From assembly GCA_964385195.1 (NCBI GenBank), contig CAYLOC010000048.1:1-18499 (forward strand): a DNA stretch of 18,499 nucleotides. Reading direction: 5' to 3'. This document shows positions 1 to 8,310 of this stretch, piece by piece. The notes beneath the pieces were generated by a model. The model saw only the letters and a list, made by a program, of their open reading frames with translations. It did no database searches and was not told where the DNA came from. The translations under genes were made by a program, and so were the position numbers. This DNA comes from CAYLOC01 sp964385195. Its GTDB lineage: Bacteria > Actinomycetota > Actinomycetes > Propionibacteriales > Nocardioidaceae. Each line of letters starts with the position of its first letter. Position 1 is the first letter of the stretch.

Positions 1-163
1 ATGCGTCGTCCGCATGGGCGGCGGAATCTAGGGAGACCAAAGTGATGACGGCGAGACCGCAGACGATGACGGCGTACACCGCGAGACGCGAGAGAGCGCG
101 ATGCCGGTTGACCGGCGAACCCTCATCAACACTGAACTCAGTGTTGATGGTCTCTGTCCTCAT
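1..163 (-). CDS. Partial CDS, N-terminus of a putative secreted or membrane protein (runs off left edge)
   Basis: The minus-strand frame opens with ATG at 163 and stays open to the window edge, giving 54 residues. An in-frame TGA lies three codons upstream of the ATG, so this is the first possible ATG; a GGGGTG stretch about 8 nt upstream could serve as a ribosome site. Third codon positions are strongly G/C-biased, as in the real genes of the window. Residues 1-20 are polar, residues 21-27 basic (RHRALSRL), residues 28-45 hydrophobic, and an Ala-rich AHA-DDA follows near residue 51. This resembles a signal peptide with a long n-region, or a signal anchor. Codons 5-14 contain a perfect inverted repeat (see 124-149). 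The mature protein lies outside the window, so no family can be named. Confidence 0.55.
   Translation of the reverse strand, partial: MRTETINTEFSVDEGSPVNRHRALSRLAVYAVIVCGLAVITLVSLDSAAHADDA
124..149. repeat. Perfect 11-bp inverted repeat, possible operator or 5' mRNA hairpin
   Basis: CATCAACACTG (124-134) and CAGTGTTGATG (139-149) are exact reverse complements separated by AACT. The repeat lies inside the first 14 codons of the minus-strand partial gene. An operator for a dimeric repressor and a translation-modulating hairpin are both possible. It is too far inside the coding region to be a classical terminator. Confidence 0.5.
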
Positions 164-887
164 CCGATGTCACCCCAAGCTAAGAAGGTCAACGAAGATC
201 GCCGACCTCGTCCGTCGGAACACCTCTTTGCCTGGCCACAGCCAGACTCTTCGGTTGTCCGCGAGTGCTCGGATGCAGCGTCTCGGATGCGCCGCCACTC
301 TCGGAATGATGCTGTCAGGTCTCGGAAACCTTCCAGCACCTTTCTTGCAGAACAAGAATTTACCGCCATGAACAGGGGGTGTCAAGGGGTCATTGCTGAC
401 TAATGTCATCAGCCAGTCATAGCGGCTGAAACGGGCGCACAGAGGCGGCCTGTCGGCCATTCGGGCCGGCAACTCCCCAGAACTCCGGAGTGATAAGCAG
501 ACTCTCAGCTGGCCGACGGACTCCCGCCAGTGATCCGGATCCCCTTGTGTATAAGGGTATCTCGGTGCAGCGGTGCCCCTAGGAATCGGCCTTCAACAAC
601 CTTGCGGCGCAGCGACGCCCAACGCCGGATTCCGTCGCCGATGTCGAATAGCTCCGCCGGCTTCCAAGCCTTCTGCCTCCGAAAGCGTGCGGAGCCAACC
701 GTCGAGGGCTCCGTCGGCACCCTTTCGGACTCAGAGGATGGACGTTCTTGACCAGGTTGCCACGGTAGACACAGGGCACCGATTCCATCCTGCGTCCGTG
801 GACTACCAATGAGCTCGGGTGGGCAGCAAGCCACGGCGGACCGTGGTTTGCCATGGCGCACCACCCAGTCACCTATAGTGACGCAAC
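164..887. other. Intergenic stretch of about 720 bp without a convincing gene
   Basis: Short overlapping open frames exist on both strands, but none has a clear ribosome site, family signature or consistent codon bias. The best is a minus-strand frame at about 505-864. Its middle part (roughly 560-690) uses fairly GC-rich third positions and reads like a degraded coding segment, but I do not recognise it. No tRNA, CRISPR or IS end was seen. A small hairpin (CCCTT, 6-nt loop, AAGGG) lies at 542-557. The stretch probably contains the promoter of the left-edge gene and possibly the relic of a lost gene. Confidence 0.4.
874..879 (+). promoter_or_regulatory. Candidate -10 element (TATAGT) for a leaderless regulator mRNA
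   Basis: TATAGT fits the actinobacterial TANNNT -10 pattern and ends 8 nt before the ATG at 888. Transcription would therefore start at or next to the start codon. No Shine-Dalgarno sequence precedes this ATG, which agrees with leaderless translation. A TTGCCA at 848-853 could be a -35, but the spacer would be 20 nt, longer than optimal. Confidence 0.45.
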
Positions 888-1913
888 ATGGCTGCTGACC
901 CAGTGTTCAGGGTGGCCGGTCTCGGGACTGTTGAAGAACAGACCTACCGTTTCGTTGTATGCCGGGGGTCTACGACCCCCGCCGAGGTGGCCGAGCGGTT
1001 CGACGTCACCACCGTGGAGGCGCGCAACGTACTCCAGGTGTTGCAGCAGCGCGGTCTGCTCGTGCAGCCAGAGGACAGCCGTGTCTTCACTGCCGTCGAC
1101 CCCCGCTCCTCGCTGCATGCGATGACCGACCATCTCACCGATCAAGTCAACCGGATTCGTGACCTGATTCCGGAGTTGGTCGAGCAGTTCAACCGCAGCA
1201 ACTCCGCCGACGATGGTACAGCCGGGACCCAGGTGGTCACCGACCCTGCGGAGGCGGCGAACTGGTATGTCCAACTCCAGCACCGGGCGAAGCGTGATCT
1301 GATGATCTTCGACAGGCCACCCTATGTTTCCGCGCCATTAGAGGCACTCGAAGTGAGCGTGATGGGCCGGGGCGTCACCTGGCGGGCGGTCTATAGCGCT
1401 GATAGTTTTGCGCGCGATGGCGCCTGGGAGGAGACCGAGCGGCTGGCACGCCAAGGTGAGCGGGCCCGTATCGTCCCACGCTTGCCGAACAAACTGGTGG
1501 TCGCAGATCGAGAGATCGCCTTGGTCAGCCTGAACCTCGACGGCATCCACCACGACATGATGGTGACTGCGGCGAGCCCGCTGGTTGAAATGCTGTGCGA
1601 GGTCTTTGAACACTACTGGTACCGAGGCTTGTCGCTCACACAAGCGCACGTCGAGGGGGCAACGCAGGCCGCGAAGGAAGAGAGGACCGGTCGGAAGGGG
1701 GTGCGACCAACCTCATCTGCGCGTCAAGTCACCCAAGAGGAACAGTCAATCCTCGCGCTGATCGGCGCTGGGATGACCGACGACGCGATCGCCGTTCGTC
1801 TCGGCATGTCAACGCGTTCCTTGCGTCGGCGGAGTCAGCGATTGATGGAGGCCCTCGGTGCTGAGAACCGTTTCCAGCTAGGCGTCGAGGCCGCGCGCCG
1901 GAACTGGGTCTGA
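888..1913 (+). CDS. Two-HTH transcriptional regulator (TrmB-like N-terminus, LuxR-type C-terminus)
   Basis: This 341-residue cytoplasmic DNA-binding protein has a winged-helix region at about residues 10-60 (TPAEVAERFDVTTVEARNVL, then LQQRGLL). It is followed by a charged helix (about 75-100), a central TrmB-like region (about 110-250) and a C-terminal LuxR/GerE-type helix-turn-helix at about 280-341 (MTDDAIAVRLGMSTRSLRRR). This architecture recurs in actinobacteria, often beside secreted subtilases, and typically ends in an RFQxGxxAxRRxW-like segment; here RFQLGVEAARRNWV. The ATG at 888 has no ribosome site but lies just downstream of TATAGT, so a leaderless transcript is likely. The next gene, 156 nt downstream on the same strand, is a large secreted protease, its probable target. 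The ligand or signal is unknown. No receiver domain is present, so phosphorelay control is unlikely. Confidence 0.85.
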   Translation: MAADPVFRVAGLGTVEEQTYRFVVCRGSTTPAEVAERFDVTTVEARNVLQVLQQRGLLVQPEDSRVFTAVDPRSSLHAMTDHLTDQVNRIRDLIPELVEQFNRSNSADDGTAGTQVVTDPAEAANWYVQLQHRAKRDLMIFDRPPYVSAPLEALEVSVMGRGVTWRAVYSADSFARDGAWEETERLARQGERARIVPRLPNKLVVADREIALVSLNLDGIHHDMMVTAASPLVEMLCEVFEHYWYRGLSLTQAHVEGATQAAKEERTGRKGVRPTSSARQVTQEEQSILALIGAGMTDDAIAVRLGMSTRSLRRRSQRLMEALGAENRFQLGVEAARRNWV

Positions 1914-1923
1914 CGCACCTCGT

Positions 1924-1947
1924 GTCGTACAAGGACGGGTCGTACAA
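1924..1947. repeat. Direct repeat GTCGTACAA x2, candidate regulator binding site
   Basis: GTCGTACAA occurs at 1924-1932 and again at 1939-1947, a 15-bp period, between the regulator stop codon and the protease start. Related partial words (GTTGTCGTAG near 1989, GGTCGTCATAG near 2015) lie further along the same gap. Tandem sites upstream of a gene next to a LuxR-type HTH protein suggest an activator or repressor site, but the sequence alone does not prove binding. Confidence 0.35.
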
Positions 1948-2069
1948 CTGTGTCCTACTGCGGCCAGTGACCGCCGGATGCCAACTGAGTTGTCGTAGCG
2001 TGCACCCGGCGACGGGTCGTCATAGCACCCACGCCCCTTCAACTGCCCGCTGTCAAAGGAGCCGTCATC

Positions 2070-5000
2070 GTGCCCTCCCGCCCGATCCTTCGTCGCGTCA
2101 TCTCGTTGATGACGAGCGCGACGCTCGCGATCCTGCTGTGCCTCTGTGTCGCACCAGCGACTCCTGCGGCCCCCGAGCCCGACAATCCGGTCTTGCGCCC
2201 AGCGGGTACCGATGGAGCGGTCGCTGCAGCGAAATCCCTGCTGCCGACCGCGGACTACGAGCCCGGCCGCTACATCGTCGTCCTCCGTGATCCGGCGGCT
2301 GCGAACTATGCCGGGGGGCTGAATGGCCTGAAGCCAACTGGCGGGCCCAGCCGCCAGTTCGTCCCCGACTCCACGCGCACCCGCGCGTACACCGACTACC
2401 TAAGCAGCACCCAGCGAGAGGTCGCAGCCTCTGTCGGCGCGACGCGGCTGGCGTCGTATTCGCTGACGACCAATGGCTTCGCCGCAAATCTCACTGCAAC
2501 ACAGGCCGCAAGGCTGGCGACAGACCCACGGGTCGCTCAGCTGGTCGAGAACAAGCGGCTGCACGTCACCGACGCGACCACCTCCACCGGCTACACCACC
2601 TCCACCGACTACCTCGGACTCGAGGGCGAGGGCGGCGTGTGGGACTCCATCGGCGGCCCGGGGCAGGCCGGCCAGGGCATCGTGGCGGGCATCATCGACA
2701 CCGGCATCGCCCCCGAGAACCCCTCCTTCGCGGGTGCCCCGCTCGGCACGACGAACGGCGCCGCTCCGTACCGCGACGGTGACACCATCGTCTTCCACAA
2801 GTCCGACGGCTCCGACTTCACCGGGGTCTGCCAGACGGGTGAGCAGTTCACCGCCGACGACTGCTCGACCAAGATCATCGGCGCCCGCTACTTCGTCGAG
2901 GGCTTCGGGCTCGACAACCTGGGCGACGCCTCGATCGGGGAGTACGTCTCCCCGCGCGACGGCGGCTCACACGGTTCGCACACCGCCAGCACCGCCGCGG
3001 GCGACAACTCGGTCGCGACCGGTGGGCCCACCATCTCCGGTGTCGCGCCGGCCGCGAAGCTCGCCGTCTACAAGGCGTGCTGGTCCGGCCCGGTGCCGAC
3101 CTCGAGGAACGACGACGGCTGCGCGACGATCGACCTGCTCTCGGCCATCGAGGCCGCGGTCTCCGACAATGTCGACGTCATCAACTACTCCATCGGCGGC
3201 GGGCCGGCGGCCACCACGAACTCGCTGATCGACCAGGCATTCATGGCAGCGGCAACGGCCGGGATCTTCGTCGCAGCGGCCGGCGGCAACGCCGGGCCGA
3301 GCGCCGCGACCGTCGACAACGCCTCGCCATGGATCACCACTGCCGCCGCGTCCACGATCCCGTCGGCCGACGCTACAGTCGAGCTCGGCGATGGTACGGC
3401 GGCGCTCGGCGTCTCGGTCACGGTGCCGGCCGACGGCCTCTCCGGCCCGTTCGTGGCCGCGGCATCCGCCGGTGCGGCCGGCGCCACCCAGCCCCAGCTG
3501 TGCGGACCGGACAGCCTCGACCCGGCCACGGTGACCGGCGCGATCGTGCTCTGCAAGCGCGGCACCTATCCCCGGCTCGCGAAGTCCGCCGAAGTCGCCC
3601 GCGCCGGCGGCATCGGGATGGTGCTGGTGAACGCCCAGCCGAACTCCACCAACTTAGACGCACACAGCGTGCCGACCGTGCACGTCGACGCACGGTACGG
3701 CGACCTGCTCGCCGACTACGCCGCCACGACCGGGGCCACCGCCACCCTGGTGCGGGGCAACACCACCGACGACCCGTCGGCACCGACGCCGCAGGTCGCC
3801 GGCTTCTCCTCACGCGGACCGGTGGACGCCGACGGCTCCGACCTGATCAAGCCCGACATCGCAGCCCCCGGCGTGAACATCTTCGCCGCAGAGGCCAACC
3901 CGGCCGGCGGCACGCCGACCTGGGGCTACATGTCCGGTACGTCGATGGCATCTCCGCACGTCGCCGGCCTCGGCGCGCTCTACCTCTCGACGCAGCCAGA
4001 AGCCGAGCCCGCGGAGGTGAAGTCCGCGATGATGACCACCGCGGTCGACACCGTCGACGACGACGGTGAGCCGGCCGCGGACCCCTTCGCGCAGGGCAAC
4101 GGCCAAGTCACGCCGACGTCGTACCTCCAGCCGGGGCTGCTCTACCTCAATGACGTGGATGACTGGAACGGCTACCTTGCCGGAATAGGCGAGCCGAGCG
4201 AGGCCGAGCCGATCGACCCGTCCGACCTCAACCTGCCCTCGATCGGCGTCGGCAGCCTCGCCGGGTCCCAGACCGTGACCCGGACGGTTACCGCGACCGC
4301 GCCGGGCGACTACACCGCCGACGTGACCGGCGTTCCCGGCATCGACGTGGTGGTCGAGCCGTCGACCCTGCACTTCGATGCGGCCGGGGAGCAGCACACA
4401 TTCACGGTGACCTTCACGCGCACCGACGCGACGCTCGGCGACTTCACGACCGGCTACCTGACCTGGACCGACGGCGACATCGCGGTGCGCAGCGCGCTCG
4501 CGGTGCGCCCGATCGCGTTCGACGCGCCCGACGAGGTGGCCGGCACCGGCACCACCGGCGCGGCGGAGATGGTGACGCACATTGGCGCCGCCGAGGCCGT
4601 CGACGTCACCGCCTCCGGTCTCGCCCGCGGCAGCCGAGTGACCGCCACCGGTCACGTCGGCGGCGCCTCCCACCGCTACGGGGTTGAGGTGCCGGCAGGG
4701 GCGTCGTACCTCCGATTCGACCTCGACGCCGTCGACGACACCGCCGACCTCGACCTGGTCGTCTACCGCAAGACGGCGTACGGGCTCACACTGGCGGGCC
4801 GGTCGGCGACAGGAAGCGCGGACGAGCGGGTCGACATCGGCTTCGTGCCCGGCACCGGCGGCTCCTATGTCGTCGATGTCGACTTCTACGCTGCCGGGTC
4901 GTCCGGGAGCGACCTCGCATACACCCTCACCAGCTACGTCGTGCGGCCCGACGCCGGCCTCGGCTCGCTCACCGTCGACCCGACCACCATCGACGGCGCG

Positions 5001-6614
5001 GTGGGCGACACACCAACCGTCACGGCGAGCTGGTCCGGGCTGGAGCCGGGGCACTACCTCGGCCTGGTCGAGTACGGCGACACGGGGGTCCGCACCGTGC
5101 TCAGCGTCGACGCCGGCGAGGAGGTGCCCGTAGACCCGGGTACGCCGGAGCTTGCGACGCCGGCGGAGTGGACGGCGTACGGTGAGGACCTTGCCATCCG
5201 TGCCACCGGACTCACGCCCGGGGTGAGGTATACCGCGTCCGCGGACGGGACCGTCCTGCGCACCGGCACCCCGACGGCGCAGGGCAAGATCAGCTGGCTG
5301 GTCACCCTGACCGAGGACCTCGCGGTGGGAGAGCACGAGCTGGCCCTGACCGGCGGCGACACGACGCTGACGGCGCCGTTCAAGGTCTCACCGGTGTCGC
5401 TGCGCCGGGCGTACGGCCTCTCATCGACCGGGTTCGACGGGGTGCCAAGAGCGCGGATCGAGTCGACGTACTACGGTCGCGGCGGCGCGAGCCTCCGGTT
5501 CCACCTGCAGTCGGCGGAGACCGGCGAGGTGTTCCTCGACGAGGTCCAGACACTCCGCGACAACCCCAGCCGCAGCCGGTGGGGTGCAACGTCCCCGACC
5601 GTGCCGGTGGCGGCTGGCGAGGTCGTCGGCTCGGTGACGGTCGTGCTGCCCGACGGCACCGACGGCCCGAGCCTTGCCCTCGACCCGTTCCACGCCGAGT
5701 CCGCCGAGCCCGGGACGATCAAGTTCACCCCGCGAGCCGACGACCCCGACGTGGTCGACGTCGCGTTCGTCAACCACACCGGACGGCAGTTCAACCCGAC
5801 CGTGCGCTACTACGGCGCCGACGGCCGGCAGGTCTTCGCCAACGGTTTCATCGACAACGAGGCCGAGAGCTCGCAGCGGTGGGACCTCACCGGCTTCGAA
5901 CGGGTGGAGATCCTCCAGGACGACCAGATCCTCGCCGCCTACACCAACCAGGGTCCGGGCAGGGAGGACACCAGCGGCATCTCGGTCTACCAGAACTACT
6001 GGGCGACGTTCACCGCGACCGGGGACACCTCGGCGGAGAAGCCGATCACGATGGCCGTGAGCCACCGGTACGCGCCGTACTCCAAGGGCTTCGACATCAA
6101 CATCGGCGAGGGCGACCATCGGTTCGCAGAGGACCCGTTCTTCCACGAAAGGATCCCGACCGACGTCATCGAGGAGCGCGGCCCGGTCATCTCTCGCTCG
6201 GTGGCGGTGCGCGAAGGGGTCGGTCACTGGGCTGTGTCCTACTACGAGCAGGACCTGCCGATCGGGATCCATCTCTCCGCTATGACGTCGGTCGAGGCGC
6301 CGCCGCTGACGCGCGACGAACTCACAACCGCGACAACGACCGACTTCATCCGGGCGGGGATGCCCACTGTCAGGGGAAAGCCGTTTGTCGGGTCGACGCT
6401 CCGCGCGAAGCCTGGCAAGTGGCGTCCGTCGGGCGTGACGCTCTCCTACCAGTGGCTGCGAGACGGAGCGATGATCGCCGGAGCGGACGACAGGCACTAC
6501 CGCCTCACGCAGCGTGACGCCGGTCATCGGATCCGGGTGCGAGTCACCGGCACGCTCGGTAGTAATTTCGCCTCCGCGACCAGCCACCGCGCGGTCAAGG
6601 TCAAACACCATTAA
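2070..6614 (+). CDS. Secreted S8 family serine peptidase (large multidomain subtilase)
   Basis: This is a 1514-residue extracellular subtilisin-like protease. The GTG start at 2070 is set by AAAGGAG (2055-2061) eight nt upstream. Residues 1-34 form a signal peptide (RR, a hydrophobic core, then ATPAAP). An I9-type propeptide spans about 65-165 (GRYIVVLRDP to VENKRLHV). The S8 domain spans about 200-670 with catalytic Asp210 (IIDTG), His301 (SHGSHTAS), oxyanion Asn407 (GGNAGPS) and Ser625 (SGTSMASPHVAGL). A protease-associated insert at about 455-565 lies between Asn407 and Ser625, as in large bacterial and plant subtilases. Then follow a fibronectin-III-like domain (about 718-815), a PPC-like beta domain (about 853-960), further beta-rich segments, and a C-terminal Ig-like repeat (about 1428-1510, YQWLRDGAMIAGA) common in actinobacterial exoproteins. 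All catalytic residues are intact. No sortase motif or terminal membrane segment is seen, so it is probably released. The adjacent upstream HTH protein probably controls it. Confidence 0.95.
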   Translation: MPSRPILRRVISLMTSATLAILLCLCVAPATPAAPEPDNPVLRPAGTDGAVAAAKSLLPTADYEPGRYIVVLRDPAAANYAGGLNGLKPTGGPSRQFVPDSTRTRAYTDYLSSTQREVAASVGATRLASYSLTTNGFAANLTATQAARLATDPRVAQLVENKRLHVTDATTSTGYTTSTDYLGLEGEGGVWDSIGGPGQAGQGIVAGIIDTGIAPENPSFAGAPLGTTNGAAPYRDGDTIVFHKSDGSDFTGVCQTGEQFTADDCSTKIIGARYFVEGFGLDNLGDASIGEYVSPRDGGSHGSHTASTAAGDNSVATGGPTISGVAPAAKLAVYKACWSGPVPTSRNDDGCATIDLLSAIEAAVSDNVDVINYSIGGGPAATTNSLIDQAFMAAATAGIFVAAAGGNAGPSAATVDNASPWITTAAASTIPSADATVELGDGTAALGVSVTVPADGLSGPFVAAASAGAAGATQPQLCGPDSLDPATVTGAIVLCKRGTYPRLAKSAEVARAGGIGMVLVNAQPNSTNLDAHSVPTVHVDARYGDLLADYAATTGATATLVRGNTTDDPSAPTPQVAGFSSRGPVDADGSDLIKPDIAAPGVNIFAAEANPAGGTPTWGYMSGTSMASPHVAGLGALYLSTQPEAEPAEVKSAMMTTAVDTVDDDGEPAADPFAQGNGQVTPTSYLQPGLLYLNDVDDWNGYLAGIGEPSEAEPIDPSDLNLPSIGVGSLAGSQTVTRTVTATAPGDYTADVTGVPGIDVVVEPSTLHFDAAGEQHTFTVTFTRTDATLGDFTTGYLTWTDGDIAVRSALAVRPIAFDAPDEVAGTGTTGAAEMVTHIGAAEAVDVTASGLARGSRVTATGHVGGASHRYGVEVPAGASYLRFDLDAVDDTADLDLVVYRKTAYGLTLAGRSATGSADERVDIGFVPGTGGSYVVDVDFYAAGSSGSDLAYTLTSYVVRPDAGLGSLTVDPTTIDGAVGDTPTVTASWSGLEPGHYLGLVEYGDTGVRTVLSVDAGEEVPVDPGTPELATPAEWTAYGEDLAIRATGLTPGVRYTASADGTVLRTGTPTAQGKISWLVTLTEDLAVGEHELALTGGDTTLTAPFKVSPVSLRRAYGLSSTGFDGVPRARIESTYYGRGGASLRFHLQSAETGEVFLDEVQTLRDNPSRSRWGATSPTVPVAAGEVVGSVTVVLPDGTDGPSLALDPFHAESAEPGTIKFTPRADDPDVVDVAFVNHTGRQFNPTVRYYGADGRQVFANGFIDNEAESSQRWDLTGFERVEILQDDQILAAYTNQGPGREDTSGISVYQNYWATFTATGDTSAEKPITMAVSHRYAPYSKGFDINIGEGDHRFAEDPFFHERIPTDVIEERGPVISRSVAVREGVGHWAVSYYEQDLPIGIHLSAMTSVEAPPLTRDELTTATTTDFIRAGMPTVRGKPFVGSTLRAKPGKWRPSGVTLSYQWLRDGAMIAGADDRHYRLTQRDAGHRIRVRVTGTLGSNFASATSHRAVKVKHH

Positions 6615-6798
6615 AGAGGTTTCGCTAGCAAACTGAGTCCTACAGCACCCATCAAGGTGCCAGTCCAACCCTTGTCAGAACTTTCGACACGGCAAGCGAG
6701 CGTGAAGACCAGAGAGGGCCACAGTTGGGCAACTACCTAAACTCGAGGGTCAGGAGCGGGCTTCGTTCCCCTCCGCCGCATTCCGACAGAGTCTTCGG
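6615..6798. other. Convergent intergenic gap between protease and heme-binding gene
   Basis: This 184-bp gap separates two convergent genes. The only structure seen is a small hairpin (GCACC 6645-6649, loop CATCAA, GGTGC 6656-6660) with no T-tract, a weak terminator candidate at best. Confidence 0.25.
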
Positions 6799-7404
6799 TT
6801 AGCCGATCTCACTGCTCGGGTGGTAGCGCTTCGTCAGGTGGAGGGTGTTCTCGTCGGTGTGGTGCATCTCGGTACCGATCGCGGCGAGCTTGAGTACCAG
6901 GTCTGAGGTGTAGCTGAAGGTCTCCGCGTCCTTGATCGTGAACGTGCTCTTGAAGTTCATGATCTCGGCCCGCTCCAGCAGGTAGGGGTTCTGTAGGATG
7001 CCGTAGTCGGCAGCGCCCGGCGAGGCGTCGAAGCGCAGTTCGACGTCGCGCGGCTCAGCGGTGCTGCCGGCAAGAATCGCAATGCCGCGCCCGAAGACGA
7101 CGTTTCGCATGACCTGTTTGCGAACCCGGTCCCACAGCAGAAAGCCGATCTCGTCGTGGAAGGGGTCCATCGCCTCTTCGCCGTGGCGCCATGCCTTCAT
7201 GCCGTAGCTCAGGCCCCAGATCTCTTGCTGACCGTTTTCCTGGATCGGAATCGGCTTGAACCACGCTTTCTCGAAGTAGCTTGTCTTAGAGGTCTCGTCC
7301 TCCTTGTTGTGGTACGACAGATCGACACCGACGTCGCCCTCCCACTCACCAACCAGCGGCGTCAACGGGCCAAGTTTCCGCGGGCCCTGGATCGTCTGGG
7401 ACAT
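6799..7404 (-). CDS. Heme-binding beta-barrel protein (nitrobindin/FABP-like, THAP4-C-terminal-like)
   Basis: This 201-residue protein is probably cytoplasmic. The start is the ATG at 7404, preceded about 6 nt upstream by a strong GAGGAGAGGG; a longer in-frame version to 7488 lacks any such signal. The N-terminal LGPLTPLVGEWEGDVGVD is the first strand of the lipocalin-like barrel in this family. Further family-like segments are the GLSYGMKAWRHGEEAMDPFH stretch, EIGFLLWDRVRKQVMR, and a C-terminal TEMHHTDENTLHLTKRY. The HHTD segment is where members place residues near the ferric heme. Relatives bind heme b and react with nitric oxide or peroxynitrite, though physiological roles are mostly unproven. 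Both neighbours are unrelated, so it is probably monocistronic, transcribed from a promoter near 7445-7450. Confidence 0.85.
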   Translation of the reverse strand: MSQTIQGPRKLGPLTPLVGEWEGDVGVDLSYHNKEDETSKTSYFEKAWFKPIPIQENGQQEIWGLSYGMKAWRHGEEAMDPFHDEIGFLLWDRVRKQVMRNVVFGRGIAILAGSTAEPRDVELRFDASPGAADYGILQNPYLLERAEIMNFKSTFTIKDAETFSYTSDLVLKLAAIGTEMHHTDENTLHLTKRYHPSSEIG

Positions 7405-7444
7405 GGTTCGCCCTCTCCTCATGTTCGTGCGTGATCTCATGTGC

Positions 7445-7450
7445 AAGGTA
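7445..7450 (-). promoter_or_regulatory. Candidate -10 element (TACCTT) for the heme-binding protein gene
   Basis: On the minus strand TACCTT matches TANNNT and lies about 40 nt upstream of the ATG at 7404, leaving a short leader that holds the strong ribosome site. No good TTGACA-like -35 is visible at the expected spacing. Confidence 0.35.
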
Positions 7451-7633
7451 GCACTGTCCCGGGGAAAGCTCGCGCCGTGGTCGACCACCTACTCCAAGTG
7501 CCACGCTCCCGCCCTGCCCAGAAGTTCCGCGCGGCGACCCGTGCGCCCTGCTGGCGCGGGACCCGAGTTGCCAGAGTTACGTTGCCTCAACGGCTGACGA
7601 TGGTAGGCATGTGTCTGTTCTTGACTTCGTATC

Positions 7634-8070
7634 TTGTGGCCGCATCTTGAAGATGTCGTGATCGACTCGCTGTGCCGTGGCCCGGTGGGGACGATGGTGA
7701 GCACGGCGCATCCACGTGCCCAGTCTGGACCATGTCCTGGCTGTGGCGAATCCTCGGACCAGGTCCATAGTCGGTACACGCGGACCTTGACTGATGCACA
7801 GGTAGCCGCTCAGCCGGTGCGGGTCCTGCTGCGGGTACGACCCTCTTCTGCGACAACGCCCAGTGTGAGCGTCGTAGGTTCGCCGAACAGGTCGATGGGC
7901 TGACGCGTCGCTACCGGAGACGGACATCGCTGCTGCGGCTGGTTCGCGCGATCCCCGACCACCCATCCGGTCAAGTGGCTGCGATCGGTGTCGATGACCT
8001 CGCGCTACGCCGTAACCCACACGACGCCACCATCATCATCGACGCGGAGACCGGACCGGAGCCTATGCCC
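7634..8070 (+). pseudogene. ISL3 family transposase remnant (frameshift plus internal deletion)
   Basis: From a TTG at 7634 the frame reads LWPHLEDVVIDSL and then the ISL3 zinc-ribbon segment CPGCGESSDQVHSRYTRTL and QPVRVLLRVR. Around 7837 one base appears to be missing: the family continuation LFCDNAQCERRRFAEQVDG and LTRRYRRRTS resumes in the next frame. The sequence then jumps to LLRLVRAIPDHP and GVDDLALRR, the segment carrying the first DDE aspartate. About 40-60 residues that normally separate these blocks are missing. Similarity fades after DAETG near 8065, so the catalytic core and C-terminus are lost. It cannot encode an active transposase. No terminal inverted repeats were recognised. 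It abuts an AbrB-like remnant on the other strand. Confidence 0.8.
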
Positions 8071-8280
8071 AGGCCGCCCGCGACGGGGCACCAGCCGCGT
8101 GCGGTGGCCGTGGCACGGACCGTTGAGATCTTTGATCGACGCCGCCACCGGGTGGATCTCGTACCCACCAGTGACGCTGGCGACGAACGCGAGCCGCGAG
8201 CCGGGCCGGAGGCCGAGCCTGCTGCGCACGTCGACGGGGATGGTCACTTGCCCCTTGCTAGTGATCCTTCGCCGGAACGT
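8005..8280 (-). pseudogene. AbrB/MazE-type antitoxin remnant, 3' end replaced by ISL3 antisense
   Basis: The minus-strand frame contains a typical swapped-hairpin AbrB motif, ITSKGQVTIPVDVRSRLGL followed by RPGSRLAFV, the DNA-binding half of VapB/MazE-type antitoxins. Two features suggest decay. No ATG, GTG or TTG lies between the upstream stop (the toxin stop at 8311-8313) and the motif; the first usable start (GTG at 8247) falls inside the motif at GQ-VTIP. Downstream of about 8120 the frame reads through sequence that is the antisense of the ISL3 remnant, giving an unnatural tail to the stop at 8005. It lies immediately downstream of the PIN toxin gene. An alternative is an intact short AbrB protein with an unusual start codon. 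Confidence 0.6.
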
Positions 8281-8310
8281 GTCCAGGTAGGCAGCGGCGC
8301 TGTTCCTACC

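Noticed and set aside
505..864. 119-residue minus-strand open frame in the left intergenic stretch
   Set aside because: A short middle segment looks gene-like in codon use, but there is no ribosome site, family match or consistent bias. Recorded only as a possible relic.
3810..5336. 508-residue minus-strand open frame, and other long antisense frames under the protease (such as 5421-6668)
   Set aside because: They lie antisense to a protease with complete catalytic motifs. Their composition (Arg, Gly, Val and Asp rich) is that of a mirrored high-GC gene, with no ribosome sites or domains.
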